A DNA stretch of 42,567 nt, taken from Candidatus Paracaedibacteraceae bacterium. GTDB taxonomy: Bacteria; Pseudomonadota; Alphaproteobacteria; Paracaedibacterales; CAIULA01. Where the stretch lies: NCBI GenBank assembly GCA_027328625.1, contig DAHVSZ010000002.1, forward strand, positions 1 to 42,567. The letters run 5' to 3'. Every line of letters starts with the position of its first letter. Positions within the stretch are counted from its first letter, which is position 1. Below, one piece after another: positions 35,204 through 42,567 of this stretch. A program made the translations under genes and the position numbers. Below the pieces are notes generated by a model, which did no database searches, was not told the origin of the DNA, and saw only the letters and a program-made list of their open reading frames with translations.

Positions 35204-35570
35204 AAATCAACGGACGTGACACACGTCATTCCGGCGAAGGCGGGCATCCAGAAAGCAAATAAATACATGGGCCCTATGGTCAAGCCATAGGGACACTAGA
35301 GAAGGTTAATGGACAGTTTTCCTCCGGTTTAACCGGAGAATCCATAAATTCTCGGAACAAGTCCGAGGATTGACATCAAGTATTTTTTTATATTTCTTTT
35401 ATCATTAATATAACGTTCTACACTTGCCTACCCTACATTGTCATCCTCGGGCTCGACCCGAGGATCCAGGCTGTTAATTGCATTTATTATGGCTAAACTT
35501 AAATGACTTTATGGATCCTCGGATCAAGTCCGAGGATGACGAGAATGTTGGTCTTGGCCTCTCGAGGATG
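35204..35570. repeat. Cluster of dispersed palindromic repeats (intergenic)
   Basis: Most of the 519-bp gap 35070-35588 is repeats. GTCATTCCGGCGAAGGCGGG is at 35225-35244. Five hairpins with a short loop follow: CCCTATGG-TCAAG-CCATAGGG (35272-35292), CTCCGG-TTTAA-CCGGAG (35322-35338), CTCGGA-ACAAG-TCCGAG (35351-35367), ATCCTCGGG-CTCGA-CCCGAGGAT (35443-35465) and ATCCTCGGA-TCAAG-TCCGAGGAT (35515-35537). A sixth partial copy lies near 35560-35572. No coding sequence is visible. Confidence 0.8.
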
Positions 35571-35588
35571 ACCTCAAGAGGCTGAGTC

Positions 35589-35726
35589 TTAACGACACTT
35601 CTTCGGCAATGGCTGCGGTGTTGAGCGCTTGTGCGGTTGCACAGGCACTGTCTTAGGGCCAGGCTTCAGGTTGACTCGTTGCGGACGACACTTGATGTCT
35701 GGTTTAGTTACCTTTTTTGTTGCCAT
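35589..35726 (-). CDS. Small basic proline-rich protein
   Basis: A 45-residue protein starting at the ATG at 35726, preceded by a strong AAAGGAGCC Shine-Dalgarno (35731-35739). A longer frame beginning at 35774 is unlikely because of that site. The sequence has 13 Lys/Arg, one acidic residue and nine Pro (MATKKVTKPDIKC at the start, PQPLPKKCR at the end), with two Cys. It has no hydrophobic segment. Possible roles include nucleic-acid binding or a small secreted basic peptide, but I do not recognise the family. The strong ribosome binding site is the main support for its being real. Confidence 0.6.
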   Translation of the reverse strand: MATKKVTKPDIKCRPQRVNLKPGPKTVPVQPHKRSTPQPLPKKCR

Positions 35727-35730
35727 ATTT

Positions 35731-35739
35731 GGCTCCTTT
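35731..35739 (-). promoter_or_regulatory. Strong Shine-Dalgarno of the small basic protein gene
   Basis: Read on the minus strand, AAAGGAGCC lies 4-5 nt before the ATG at 35726. It selects the 45-residue start over the upstream in-frame codons. Confidence 0.65.
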
Positions 35740-35749
35740 TGTCGAAGGT

Positions 35750-35870
35750 ACCTATCTTGACTCACTCGGATCAATTAGCTTAAGGTTACTTAAGACCTGA
35801 GGGTCGGTGCCTGCCGATAGGTCTATATTGTGCAGGTGTATTAGGGATTGAGTTGCCGCTCAATCCCTAT
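35750..35870. other. Possible structured RNA or regulatory region upstream of mtaB
   Basis: This non-coding stretch (within the 348-bp gap 35727-36074) contains an 11-bp perfect stem TAGGGATTGAG/CTCAATCCCTA with a 6-base loop (35842-35869). It also contains the repeat CTTAAG-gtta-CTTAAG and two segments able to pair at a distance (ACCTATC near 35750 and GATAGGT near 35816). No T-run follows on either strand, so it is not an ordinary terminator. The remaining bases to 36074 are AT-rich without a clear feature. Confidence 0.35.
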
Positions 35871-36074
35871 ACTTCATCAGCTGTTAAGGTAATATCCATT
35901 GGGTTTTTTGCCAAGTTTTTTTGCAGTTTTTTTAATAAGATTGTAATAAATTTTATCTTTATACAGTATAGAATTTTCTCACCCCTCCTTATCATATTCC
36001 ATCTCACCAAAATCATTTACATAAAACCCAAACCCAAGTATTGTTGGATATCTTTTTTGCAATACAATCTACCT

Positions 36075-37382
36075 ATGTCTGAGAAATCTTTCGAACATTT
36101 TGATTCAACAACAAATAATCAAGTCATCACTTTAGGGTGTCGCTTGAATACTTATGAATCAGAAGTCATAAAAGATTTATCTCATCAATCCGGGTTACAA
36201 AATGCCATTATTATTAATACATGTGCAGTAACGGCTGAGGCTGAGCGGCAAGCGCGTCAAATTATTCGAAAATTTAGACGTGAAAACCCAACATCAAAAA
36301 TCATTGTCACTGGTTGTGGGGCGCAGATTAACCCTGATCAATACTCCTCTATGCCTGAGGTTACATCAGTTATCGGCAATGATGAAAAGATGAAGATTGA
36401 AACGTATCAATTCTTATCCACCAACTCAAACGAACGTGTTTTAGTGAATGACATTATGTCGGTTAAAGAAACGGCTGGGCATTTGGTGTCAGGTTTTGAA
36501 GGCAAAGCTCGTGCTTTTGTGCAGGTGCAAAATGGCTGCGATCACCGTTGCACGTTTTGCACTATTCCTTATGGACGCGGTAATTCCAGAAGTGTGGCGA
36601 TGGGTGAGATTGTTAATCAGGTCAGATCTCTTGTTCAAGGTGGTTATCAAGAGGTGGTGATCACAGGTGTTGATATAACCTCTTATGGTGGAGAGTTGCC
36701 AGGTAATCCAACTTTAGGGCAAATGCTAAAACGTTTATTGGCTTTGGTGCCTGAATTGCCGCGCTTAAGATTATCATCTGTTGATCCTGTTGAAATCGAT
36801 GAAGATTTATGGAGATTGATTGCTGAAGAAAAGCGATTGATGCCACATCTTCATTTAAGTCTTCAAGCTGGTGATAATTTAACACTTAAAAGAATGAAAC
36901 GGCGCCATTTGCGTGAAGATGCAATCGAATTTTGTAAACGCGCCAAGTCATATCGGCCTGATGTGGCTTTTGGAGCCGATTTAATTGCCGGTTTTCCAAC
37001 CGAAACAGATGAGATGTTTTTAAACACCTGTCGCATTGTTGAGGAATGTGATTTAACCTATTTACACGTTTTCCCTTATTCGGCTCGTTCTCACACACCA
37101 GCTAGTCGGATGCCTCAAGTTTCAAGTAAAATTATTAAAGAAAGAGCGGCTAAATTACGGCAAATTGGCAAAGAAGCTTTGCACCGTTTTTATGATCTCC
37201 TGTTAGATAAGAAAACAACAGTTTTGGTTGAATATACAAAAGAAGGCTTTGTTGTTGGTAAAACCGATCATTTTGCGTCGATTAGAATTGAAGCTGGAAA
37301 TAAAGCTTGTACTCCGGGTACTCTACACGAAGTGTTAGTGACTGGTAAAAGTGAAGACGAATTAAAAGGAGTTTTTGTTTGA
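36075..37382 (+). CDS. mtaB: tRNA (t6A37) methylthiotransferase MtaB
   Basis: Radical-SAM methylthiotransferase that converts t6A37 to ms2t6A in tRNAs decoding ANN codons. I place the start at the ATG at 36075 (435 residues). A longer frame from 35853 begins inside the 11-bp hairpin and encodes an implausible hydrophobic leader. The N-terminal MTTase domain has the LGCRLNTYESE motif and cluster cysteines Cys22, Cys50 and Cys81. The radical-SAM CxxxCxxC is CDHRCTFC (Cys155, Cys159, Cys162), followed by IPYGRGNSRS, and the C-terminal TRAM region ends near VTGKSEDELKGVFV. LGCRLNxYESE points to MtaB rather than MiaB or RimO. It overlaps ftsY by 4 bp, the usual alphaproteobacterial mtaB-ftsY arrangement. 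Confidence 0.93.
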   Translation: MSEKSFEHFDSTTNNQVITLGCRLNTYESEVIKDLSHQSGLQNAIIINTCAVTAEAERQARQIIRKFRRENPTSKIIVTGCGAQINPDQYSSMPEVTSVIGNDEKMKIETYQFLSTNSNERVLVNDIMSVKETAGHLVSGFEGKARAFVQVQNGCDHRCTFCTIPYGRGNSRSVAMGEIVNQVRSLVQGGYQEVVITGVDITSYGGELPGNPTLGQMLKRLLALVPELPRLRLSSVDPVEIDEDLWRLIAEEKRLMPHLHLSLQAGDNLTLKRMKRRHLREDAIEFCKRAKSYRPDVAFGADLIAGFPTETDEMFLNTCRIVEECDLTYLHVFPYSARSHTPASRMPQVSSKIIKERAAKLRQIGKEALHRFYDLLLDKKTTVLVEYTKEGFVVGKTDHFASIRIEAGNKACTPGTLHEVLVTGKSEDELKGVFV

Positions 37383-38314
37383 GTAGTACAAGTCTTTGGA
37401 GTCGTTTTAAAAAAGGTCTGCAAAAAACCTCGGATCAGTTTGGTGGTCAAATCAAAGATCTTTTTTCAAATCGCAAATTAGATGCAAATACACTTGATGA
37501 CCTGGAAGATCTATTAATTCAGGGCGATATAGGTGTTGCAACAGCCAGCAAATTAAGGCAAACAATAGCGTCACAAAAATTTGATGCTGAGACTTCAGAG
37601 GTAACTGTTCGAACTATTTTAGCAACTGAAATTGAGAAAATCTTAGAGCCCATGGAGTTACCCTTTCATATAGAAAAAAATGGACAAACCCATGTCATTT
37701 TAATTGTTGGCGTGAATGGTAGCGGTAAAACAACGACTATTAGCAAATTAGCTAAACAGTGCCTGGATCAAGGTTTAAGGGTAGAACTAGCAGCATGTGA
37801 TACTTTTAGAGCAGCAGCTGTTGAGCAATTACAAGTGTGGGGTGAACGTTTAAAGGTTCCTGTATATACAGCACCAGAAGGTGCAGATGCCGCAGGTCTT
37901 GCTTTTGAAGCTGTTACCAAAGCAAAAATCAATAAGGCGGATGTGTTGTTTGTTGACACAGCTGGGCGTTTACATAATAAAGAAGGTTTGATGAATGAGC
38001 TGCAGAAAATTGTCAGAGTCATTAAAAAAGTAGATGAATCTGCACCTCATCAAACGTTGTTGGTGTTGGATGCAACAACAGGGCAAAATGCTCATAATCA
38101 AGTTTCGGTTTTTCAGCAAATCGCTGGTGTTACAGGGCTTATTGTAACGAAATTGGATGGAACAGCCAGAGGTGGTGTTGTTGTCAGTTTGGCTGAAAAA
38201 TATAAACTTCCTATACATGCTTTAGGGGTGGGGGAGCAAGCAGAAGATTTACAAGCCTTTAAAGCCCATGATTTTGCTGTTACACTAGTTGGATTAGATA
38301 TAAATTCTATATAA
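37379..38314 (+). CDS. ftsY: Signal recognition particle receptor FtsY
   Basis: SRP receptor GTPase that delivers ribosomes translating membrane proteins to the translocon. The 311 residues comprise a short N domain (1-95) and the G domain: GVNGSGKT (111-118), DTFRAAA (141-147), DTAGR (193-197), TKLDGTARGG (257-266) and GVGEQAEDLQAF (283-294). The long acidic A domain of E. coli FtsY is absent, as in most Alphaproteobacteria. The start is a TTG that overlaps the mtaB stop (TTGA), implying translational coupling; no better ATG lies nearby. Confidence 0.96.
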   Translation: MSSTSLWSRFKKGLQKTSDQFGGQIKDLFSNRKLDANTLDDLEDLLIQGDIGVATASKLRQTIASQKFDAETSEVTVRTILATEIEKILEPMELPFHIEKNGQTHVILIVGVNGSGKTTTISKLAKQCLDQGLRVELAACDTFRAAAVEQLQVWGERLKVPVYTAPEGADAAGLAFEAVTKAKINKADVLFVDTAGRLHNKEGLMNELQKIVRVIKKVDESAPHQTLLVLDATTGQNAHNQVSVFQQIAGVTGLIVTKLDGTARGGVVVSLAEKYKLPIHALGVGEQAEDLQAFKAHDFAVTLVGLDINSI

Positions 38315-38360
38315 AATACAAAGTGTGCGCGTTATATTTTAAAAGACCATCTAGTATTGA

Positions 38361-38420
38361 GTTTCCCTATGGCTTGACCATAGGGTCTTATGGATCCTCC
38401 GGTCAAGAGGCATGAAAACT
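38361..38420. repeat. Dispersed hairpin repeat between ftsY and amn
   Basis: CCCTATGG-CTTGA-CCATAGGG (38365-38385), followed by GGATCCTCCGGTCAAGAGG and CATGAAAACT. The whole stretch of about 56 nt is repeated almost exactly at 40209-40263 inside a MITE-like element. It lacks the TATAGC ends here. Confidence 0.8.
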
Positions 38421-38483
38421 TAAGGGGATGAAGCGAAGAATTGAACACCGCGTTAAAAACACAAAAAAAGTTAAGGACGTCCT

Positions 38484-39944
38484 ATGACAACTGAGTTTCC
38501 GATCACCAAAGGTAAAACGTTTACCGATGTGGAAGCAGCTTTGGATTACATCAATCAACTCTACCAAGAAAGTGGCGATCGTATAAAAACTGCTTTTAAC
38601 GGGGTTTTAGATGGTGTTTTGGATGAAACATTGGTTAATGAGGCAACTTATCCGTTTATAGGAATTAGAGTTGAATCAAAGGATTTACACGTTGATGCCC
38701 GAATGAGTTACGGCGTTGTTTTAGAGCCAGGATTATATGGCACAACAGTTACACGTCCTGATATTTTTAGAAATTATTATCGTGAACAGATTTCTTTGTT
38801 GATGGATCATCATCAGGTACCAATTATTATTGGCGCTAGCAAAGTTGCGATTCCACTGCCATATGTGGTTGATCATACCCCAATGCAATTAGATGCTGAA
38901 CAATTATGGCATGTACGCAATGGATTTGTATTACCAAATCTTAGCCGTCTTGATGATTCCATTCCGAATGGAACTCTGCATCCTAAAGATGATGAATTAA
39001 AACCTTTGGCTTTATTTTCAGCGGAAAGAGTTGATTTTTCCCTTCATCGTTTGCAGCATTATACAGGGACGTCGCCAGAGCATTTCCAAGGATTTATTCT
39101 TTTAACAAACTATCAACGTTATATCGACGAGTTTATTGCCTATAGTAAGGAACAGTTAACAACTGATAATGATTTTGTTGAACTTGTAGCTCCAGGCAAT
39201 ATATCCATTGATAAAAATCATGATGTTGAAAAGGCTGCATCACCATTAAAGCACTTACCGCAAATGCCTGCATATCACTTAAAGCGCAAAGATGGACAAG
39301 GAGTGACGTTTATTAATATTGGAGTGGGGCCAAGTAACGCCAAAACAATTACCGATCATTTAGCCGTTTTAAGACCACATTGTTGGTTAATGCTTGGGCA
39401 CTGTGCCGGCTTAAGGTCTACACAAATTCTAGGTGATTATGTTTTAGCACATGCCTATGTGCGTGAAGACCATGTTCTGGATCAGGACTTACCTCCATGG
39501 ATTCCTTTGCCACCTATTGCAGAAGTACAAGTGGCATTGCAGCAAGCCGTTGCTAATATCAGCCAAGAAAAAGGAGCTGAATTAAAAGCCAGAATGAGGA
39601 CAGGTACGCTCGTTACTTCTGATAACCGTAATTGGGAACTGAGAACGCATGAGTTATACGAACGCTTTAAACAATCTCGCGCGATTGCTTTAGATATGGA
39701 ATCAGCAACGGTTGCGGCTAATGGCTTTAGATTCCGTGTTCCTTATGGAACCTTGTTATGTGTGTCTGATAAACCAATCCACGGTGAAATTAAGCTGCAA
39801 GGTATGGCCAATGTTTTTTATCGTCAACGTGTTAATCAGCACTTGAAAATTGGTTTAGAAGCTGTGCGGATCCTAAGAGAAGAAGGCGTAGAACAACTTC
39901 ATTCCAGAAAATTAAGAGGGTTTGACGAACCACCATTTCGGTGA
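38484..39944 (+). CDS. amn: AMP nucleosidase
   Basis: Hydrolyses AMP to adenine and ribose-5-phosphate, controlling the adenylate pool. The 486 residues are close to the E. coli enzyme (484). The N-terminal AMP_N domain includes GKTFTDVEAALDYINQLY and MSYGVVLEPGLYGTTVTRPDIF. The C-terminal nucleoside-phosphorylase-like domain includes FINIGVGPSNAKTITDHL, LMLGHCAGLRSTQILGDYVLAHAYVRED and AIALDMESATVAANGFRFRVPYGTLLCVSDKPIHGE. AAGGACG before the ATG supports the start. It stands alone between repeat-rich gaps. Adenine salvage or AMP control fits a host-dependent metabolism. Confidence 0.96.
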   Translation: MTTEFPITKGKTFTDVEAALDYINQLYQESGDRIKTAFNGVLDGVLDETLVNEATYPFIGIRVESKDLHVDARMSYGVVLEPGLYGTTVTRPDIFRNYYREQISLLMDHHQVPIIIGASKVAIPLPYVVDHTPMQLDAEQLWHVRNGFVLPNLSRLDDSIPNGTLHPKDDELKPLALFSAERVDFSLHRLQHYTGTSPEHFQGFILLTNYQRYIDEFIAYSKEQLTTDNDFVELVAPGNISIDKNHDVEKAASPLKHLPQMPAYHLKRKDGQGVTFINIGVGPSNAKTITDHLAVLRPHCWLMLGHCAGLRSTQILGDYVLAHAYVREDHVLDQDLPPWIPLPPIAEVQVALQQAVANISQEKGAELKARMRTGTLVTSDNRNWELRTHELYERFKQSRAIALDMESATVAANGFRFRVPYGTLLCVSDKPIHGEIKLQGMANVFYRQRVNQHLKIGLEAVRILREEGVEQLHSRKLRGFDEPPFR

Positions 39945-40026
39945 GAAATTTGAGACGAAATAATAGAATTCTATACCCAATGAAAATGAAGATGCCTGTT
40001 TTATATTTACCACTTTTTGTTAGTTT

Positions 40027-40076
40027 TCCTTTGACTTGACCAAGGATCCATGGACCCCCCGGTCAAGCCGTGGGGA
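40027..40076. repeat. Degenerate pair of family hairpins after amn
   Basis: CCTTTG-ACTTGA-CCAAGG (40028-40045, one mismatch) and CCCCCGG-TCAAG-CCGTGGG (40056-40074, one mismatch) lie in the 436-bp gap between amn and the NB-ARC gene, and resemble the two-hairpin units elsewhere. The only other feature of the gap is the element at 40158-40298. Confidence 0.55.
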
Positions 40077-40157
40077 AACTGAAGGGGGGGTAGGAAATAG
40101 ACTTTTCCAAGTGCGTGGAGTATAGTCTTACTGAAAAAATGGTTTTTATACACTTGA

Positions 40158-40298
40158 TATAGCAAAAGCACTATAAAATGATTATTATTAGCTTCTCTAT
40201 TCAAGTCTCCCTATGGCTTGACCATAGGGTCTATGGATCCTCCGGTCAAGAGGCATGAAAACTAAGAGGTTGTATCATTTTATAGTGCTTTTGCTATA
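40158..40298. mobile_element. MITE-like element, copy 4 (best preserved)
   Basis: A 141-bp element with 25-bp perfect terminal inverted repeats (40158-40182 and 40274-40298; TATAGCAAAAGCACTATAAA reads inward from each end). The core holds CCCTATGG-CTTGA-CCATAGGG (40209-40229) and a copy of the 38392-38420 half-unit. TA at each end fits a TA target site. There is no transposase, so any movement would need an enzyme encoded elsewhere. Confidence 0.85.
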
Positions 40299-40380
40299 GT
40301 TTAATGGAATAAAAAATATGAGAGTCAGAGTTGGAGTTTAGGGGATAAACACTTAGAGAAAAAGCGCCTTAGATTTAAAA

Positions 40381-42567
40381 ATGAATGATATCGCCATAAA
40401 TCATCCTTATGCACTTTATTCTATTTATTTAAAAACAGTAAAGGGTAGAGATTTTACTTCAAGGGAAATGGATGTTATCTCGTGTATTGTTTGTAATCGG
40501 TCAGCTAACATTTCATCATTTTTATCAATTGCTCCAAAAACCGTTAGTGTTCATATTGGCAATATACTTCAAAAAATTAAAGGTAACTCTAGAGATGACA
40601 TTATTAATTTTGTCGAGAACTCTAATCAATATTTCTGGGTAAAGAAATATTATCAAAGTCTTCTTATTTACTTCTTTTTCGAAACACTATTATTCAAAAG
40701 TTTATCTTTTTTAAAAGGAGAAACAGTATTTTGTAATAATGCAAGTAGCAGAAGTCAGACAAAAGAAAGTTGGGTTTTTGTAAAGGATCTCGAGAAGCAT
40801 TTAAATTTGGCTGGTATAAAAGCATCAGTTCAAAAAAAGAGGGAATTATCGAGCCTTATTGATTATTTAAAATTACATCCTAATGAGTATTTTATTTATG
40901 TTCTGTCTGAGAGTGAGTTGGAATATTTGAGGACTGTTAATAGATGTAAAATGATAGTTCTTCATAATATTCATGAGAGTTTTTCTAAAAATCTATCCAA
41001 AGATAATTTCCTAATTATATTATATAAAGAATTAATTTCTGATGATTCAATAAAATCAAAAATCTATACAGAGATTGATTTTAAAGAGAAGGGGAACTAT
41101 TATGAAGGTGTCCTCAGAATCTTAAAGATGCTGTTACCTTCGGTTGATATTGATAAAATTCATCAAGAATTTATACAACAAATTCAAACGATTAATAATA
41201 GTTTTGAACGGTATAATATTGAAGAAAAAACCATCCAGAAAAACTCTCAAATTATCGGATCGGTATTTTTTATAACTATTCTAAAAAATTTTAATATTCG
41301 TCTTTTTATAGTTACAAGCATCATTTTGGTTTTGAGCATTTTTTTCGTGTACTTTATTTTGCCAAATAAATTAGAAAAAAACATTCATGATGGCACGATT
41401 CGTTCAGATTTAGTAATTCCAACTGAATCTGCTTTTTTGAATCGATCACATGCCATTTCTCAAATGGAAAAGACGTTGAAAAAAAACCAAGGTGGTATTC
41501 AAACCATAGCTTTGGTTGGTATAACGGGCATTGGAGGCGCTGGAAAAACGACACTGGCTCGTTATTATGCTAGATCTCACGAATTTTCGCTTGTGTGGGA
41601 AGTTAACGCTGAAACGAGAGAAAGTCTTATTAATTCTTTTAAAGATCTTGCTTATGCTTTAGCTAAAACTAAAGATCAAAAAGAAGAGCTGGTATTTATT
41701 CAGCAAATTCAAGATCCTCAAGAGAAAGAAAAACAGTTTTTATCTTTTGTAAAAAATGGATTAAAGAAGAATCAAGGTTGGTTACTAATTTATGATAATA
41801 TCGAAAATTTTTCGGATATTAAGTCTTTTTTTCCTTATAGCTCAGAAGTATGGGGTGTTGGAAAAATTATCCTTACAACAAGAGATAGTAATATTCAAAA
41901 TAACAGTCACATAAAACCTGAAGATGTTATTCAGGTGGAAGAATTAAGTCCAGAAGAAGCTTTAATTCTGTTTTGTAAAATAATGTACAATACTAGTCCA
42001 GAGAAATTGACGCTTGATCAAAAGAATAGTATGCAGGCTTTTCTTGCAAATATTCCGCCTTTTCCTTTAGATGTTTCAGTTTCAGCATATTATATAAAAA
42101 GTGCTCATATTAGCTATGATCAATATTTAGAAAGGATCTTGAAAAATAAACAAGAACTCGAAGTGGCACAAAATAATCTTTTAAAAGAAGTTGGTAGTTA
42201 TAGCAAAACTCGTCAGGGAATTTTATTTGCATCATTTCAAAAGCTTGTAGAAGCTAATCCAAATTTTAGGGCTTTACTCTTTTTTATATGTCTTTTGGAT
42301 TCTCAAGATATTCCAAGGAGTTTGCTTAATTTTTATAAAGATAACTCACTTATAGATAGCTTTATGCATCATTTAAGAAAATATTCACTCTTAAGTATTG
42401 AGCGCAACGATAATGAAGATAGTGAAATTTCTCTTTTGTCTTTACATCGAAGCACTCAAAATGCAGGATTTATTTTTACATTAAAATCTTTAAATCAGAA
42501 AGATAAAGATGAGTTTGTAGAAAATTTGGTCACTATGATTAAATCTTTTCGAGACCATTATTCTAAT
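40381..42567 (+). CDS. LuxR-type HTH / transmembrane / NB-ARC STAND NTPase (3' end cut by window)
   Basis: The frame is open from the ATG at 40381 to the window end: 729 codons with no stop in my translation. A stop lies 12 nt-spaced upstream in frame (TAG in the 40351-40365 region), so the ATG is the first start. The domains are a LuxR-type HTH (about 25-68; FTSREMDVISC, then APKTVSVHIGNILQKI), a 220-residue middle region of unknown fold, one TM helix (about 308-327, LFIVTSIILVLSIFFVYFIL), then an NB-ARC NTPase. The NTPase has P-loop GIGGAGKTT (383-391), Walker B LLIYDN (468-473), and KIILTTRD (495-502), equivalent to the RNBS-B motif of plant R proteins. The remaining residues are helical. 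The missing C-terminus probably carries a sensor such as TPRs. Function unknown; the STAND layout implies ligand-triggered oligomerisation. Confidence 0.82.
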   Translation, partial: MNDIAINHPYALYSIYLKTVKGRDFTSREMDVISCIVCNRSANISSFLSIAPKTVSVHIGNILQKIKGNSRDDIINFVENSNQYFWVKKYYQSLLIYFFFETLLFKSLSFLKGETVFCNNASSRSQTKESWVFVKDLEKHLNLAGIKASVQKKRELSSLIDYLKLHPNEYFIYVLSESELEYLRTVNRCKMIVLHNIHESFSKNLSKDNFLIILYKELISDDSIKSKIYTEIDFKEKGNYYEGVLRILKMLLPSVDIDKIHQEFIQQIQTINNSFERYNIEEKTIQKNSQIIGSVFFITILKNFNIRLFIVTSIILVLSIFFVYFILPNKLEKNIHDGTIRSDLVIPTESAFLNRSHAISQMEKTLKKNQGGIQTIALVGITGIGGAGKTTLARYYARSHEFSLVWEVNAETRESLINSFKDLAYALAKTKDQKEELVFIQQIQDPQEKEKQFLSFVKNGLKKNQGWLLIYDNIENFSDIKSFFPYSSEVWGVGKIILTTRDSNIQNNSHIKPEDVIQVEELSPEEALILFCKIMYNTSPEKLTLDQKNSMQAFLANIPPFPLDVSVSAYYIKSAHISYDQYLERILKNKQELEVAQNNLLKEVGSYSKTRQGILFASFQKLVEANPNFRALLFFICLLDSQDIPRSLLNFYKDNSLIDSFMHHLRKYSLLSIERNDNEDSEISLLSLHRSTQNAGFIFTLKSLNQKDKDEFVENLVTMIKSFRDHYSN

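Noticed and set aside
35204-35570. CRISPR-like array
   Set aside because: The repeats are palindromes of differing sequence with irregular spacing and no uniform spacers; no cas genes are present.
35727-35774. 61-residue version of the small basic protein
   Set aside because: The strong Shine-Dalgarno at 35731-35739 points to the ATG at 35726.
35853-36074. Extended N-terminus for mtaB from a TTG at 35853
   Set aside because: It begins inside an 11-bp hairpin and encodes a hydrophobic leader not seen in the family; the MTTase motif follows directly after the ATG at 36075.
40007-40204. Short minus-strand reading frame after amn
   Set aside because: It runs across two hairpin repeats and the end of a MITE-like element and has no ribosome binding site or protein-like composition.
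41354-41554. Short minus-strand frame near the window end
   Set aside because: It is antisense to the HTH/NB-ARC gene, which has intact domain motifs on the plus strand.

Overview
The window is AT-rich bacterial DNA with alphaproteobacterial housekeeping genes. The clues are a C4-pathway 5-aminolevulinate synthase, a short prolyl-tRNA synthetase without the editing insert, a DUF2155 protein and the mtaB-ftsY gene pair. Dispersed palindromes, an organophosphate antiporter, several secreted proteins of unknown role, a giant TPR protein and an NB-ARC-type NTPase point to a host-associated lineage. A Holosporales/Rickettsiales-like symbiont of protists or arthropods fits best, but that placement is inference from gene content, not a database result.

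Layout. From 1 to 5.6 kb, on the minus strand, are the cell-envelope and proteostasis genes mrcA, ftsH and glmM (glmM is cut by the window edge). From 5.7 to 8.3 kb are an unrecognised small gene, a PIN-like gene preceded by an operator-like palindrome, and an orphan membrane histidine kinase. From 8.3 to 22.4 kb are mostly core genes: hemA, xseA, a DUF2155 protein, the trxB-tilS-GNAT operon, an OPA sugar-phosphate type antiporter, the phhB-lipoprotein-dnaA operon, a small zincin, tRNA-Gln, proS and lolC/E. A DUF4143 ATPase follows at 22.5 kb.

From 24 to 35 kb is an accessory block. It holds a 1205-residue membrane-anchored TPR protein, a tightly packed operon (LuxR-type regulator, exported SAM methyltransferase, MHS-family transporter), an exported protein whose mature N-terminus carries an IQ-like motif, and another exported protein with a proline-rich linker. 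Core genes return at 35.6-40 kb: a 45-residue basic protein, mtaB, ftsY and amn. The window ends inside a long open frame (40381 to the edge) encoding a LuxR-type HTH, a transmembrane segment and an NB-ARC/STAND NTPase domain.

Non-coding structure is rich. At least a dozen short hairpins share a TCAAG-type five-base loop (CTTGA on the other strand) while their stems change in a compensatory way. Four MITE-like elements of 141-159 bp with TATAGC ends carry these or other palindromes inside. One palindromic element sits in frame inside tilS and adds about 50 residues to the protein. No transposase, CRISPR array, rRNA or convincing replication origin was seen.
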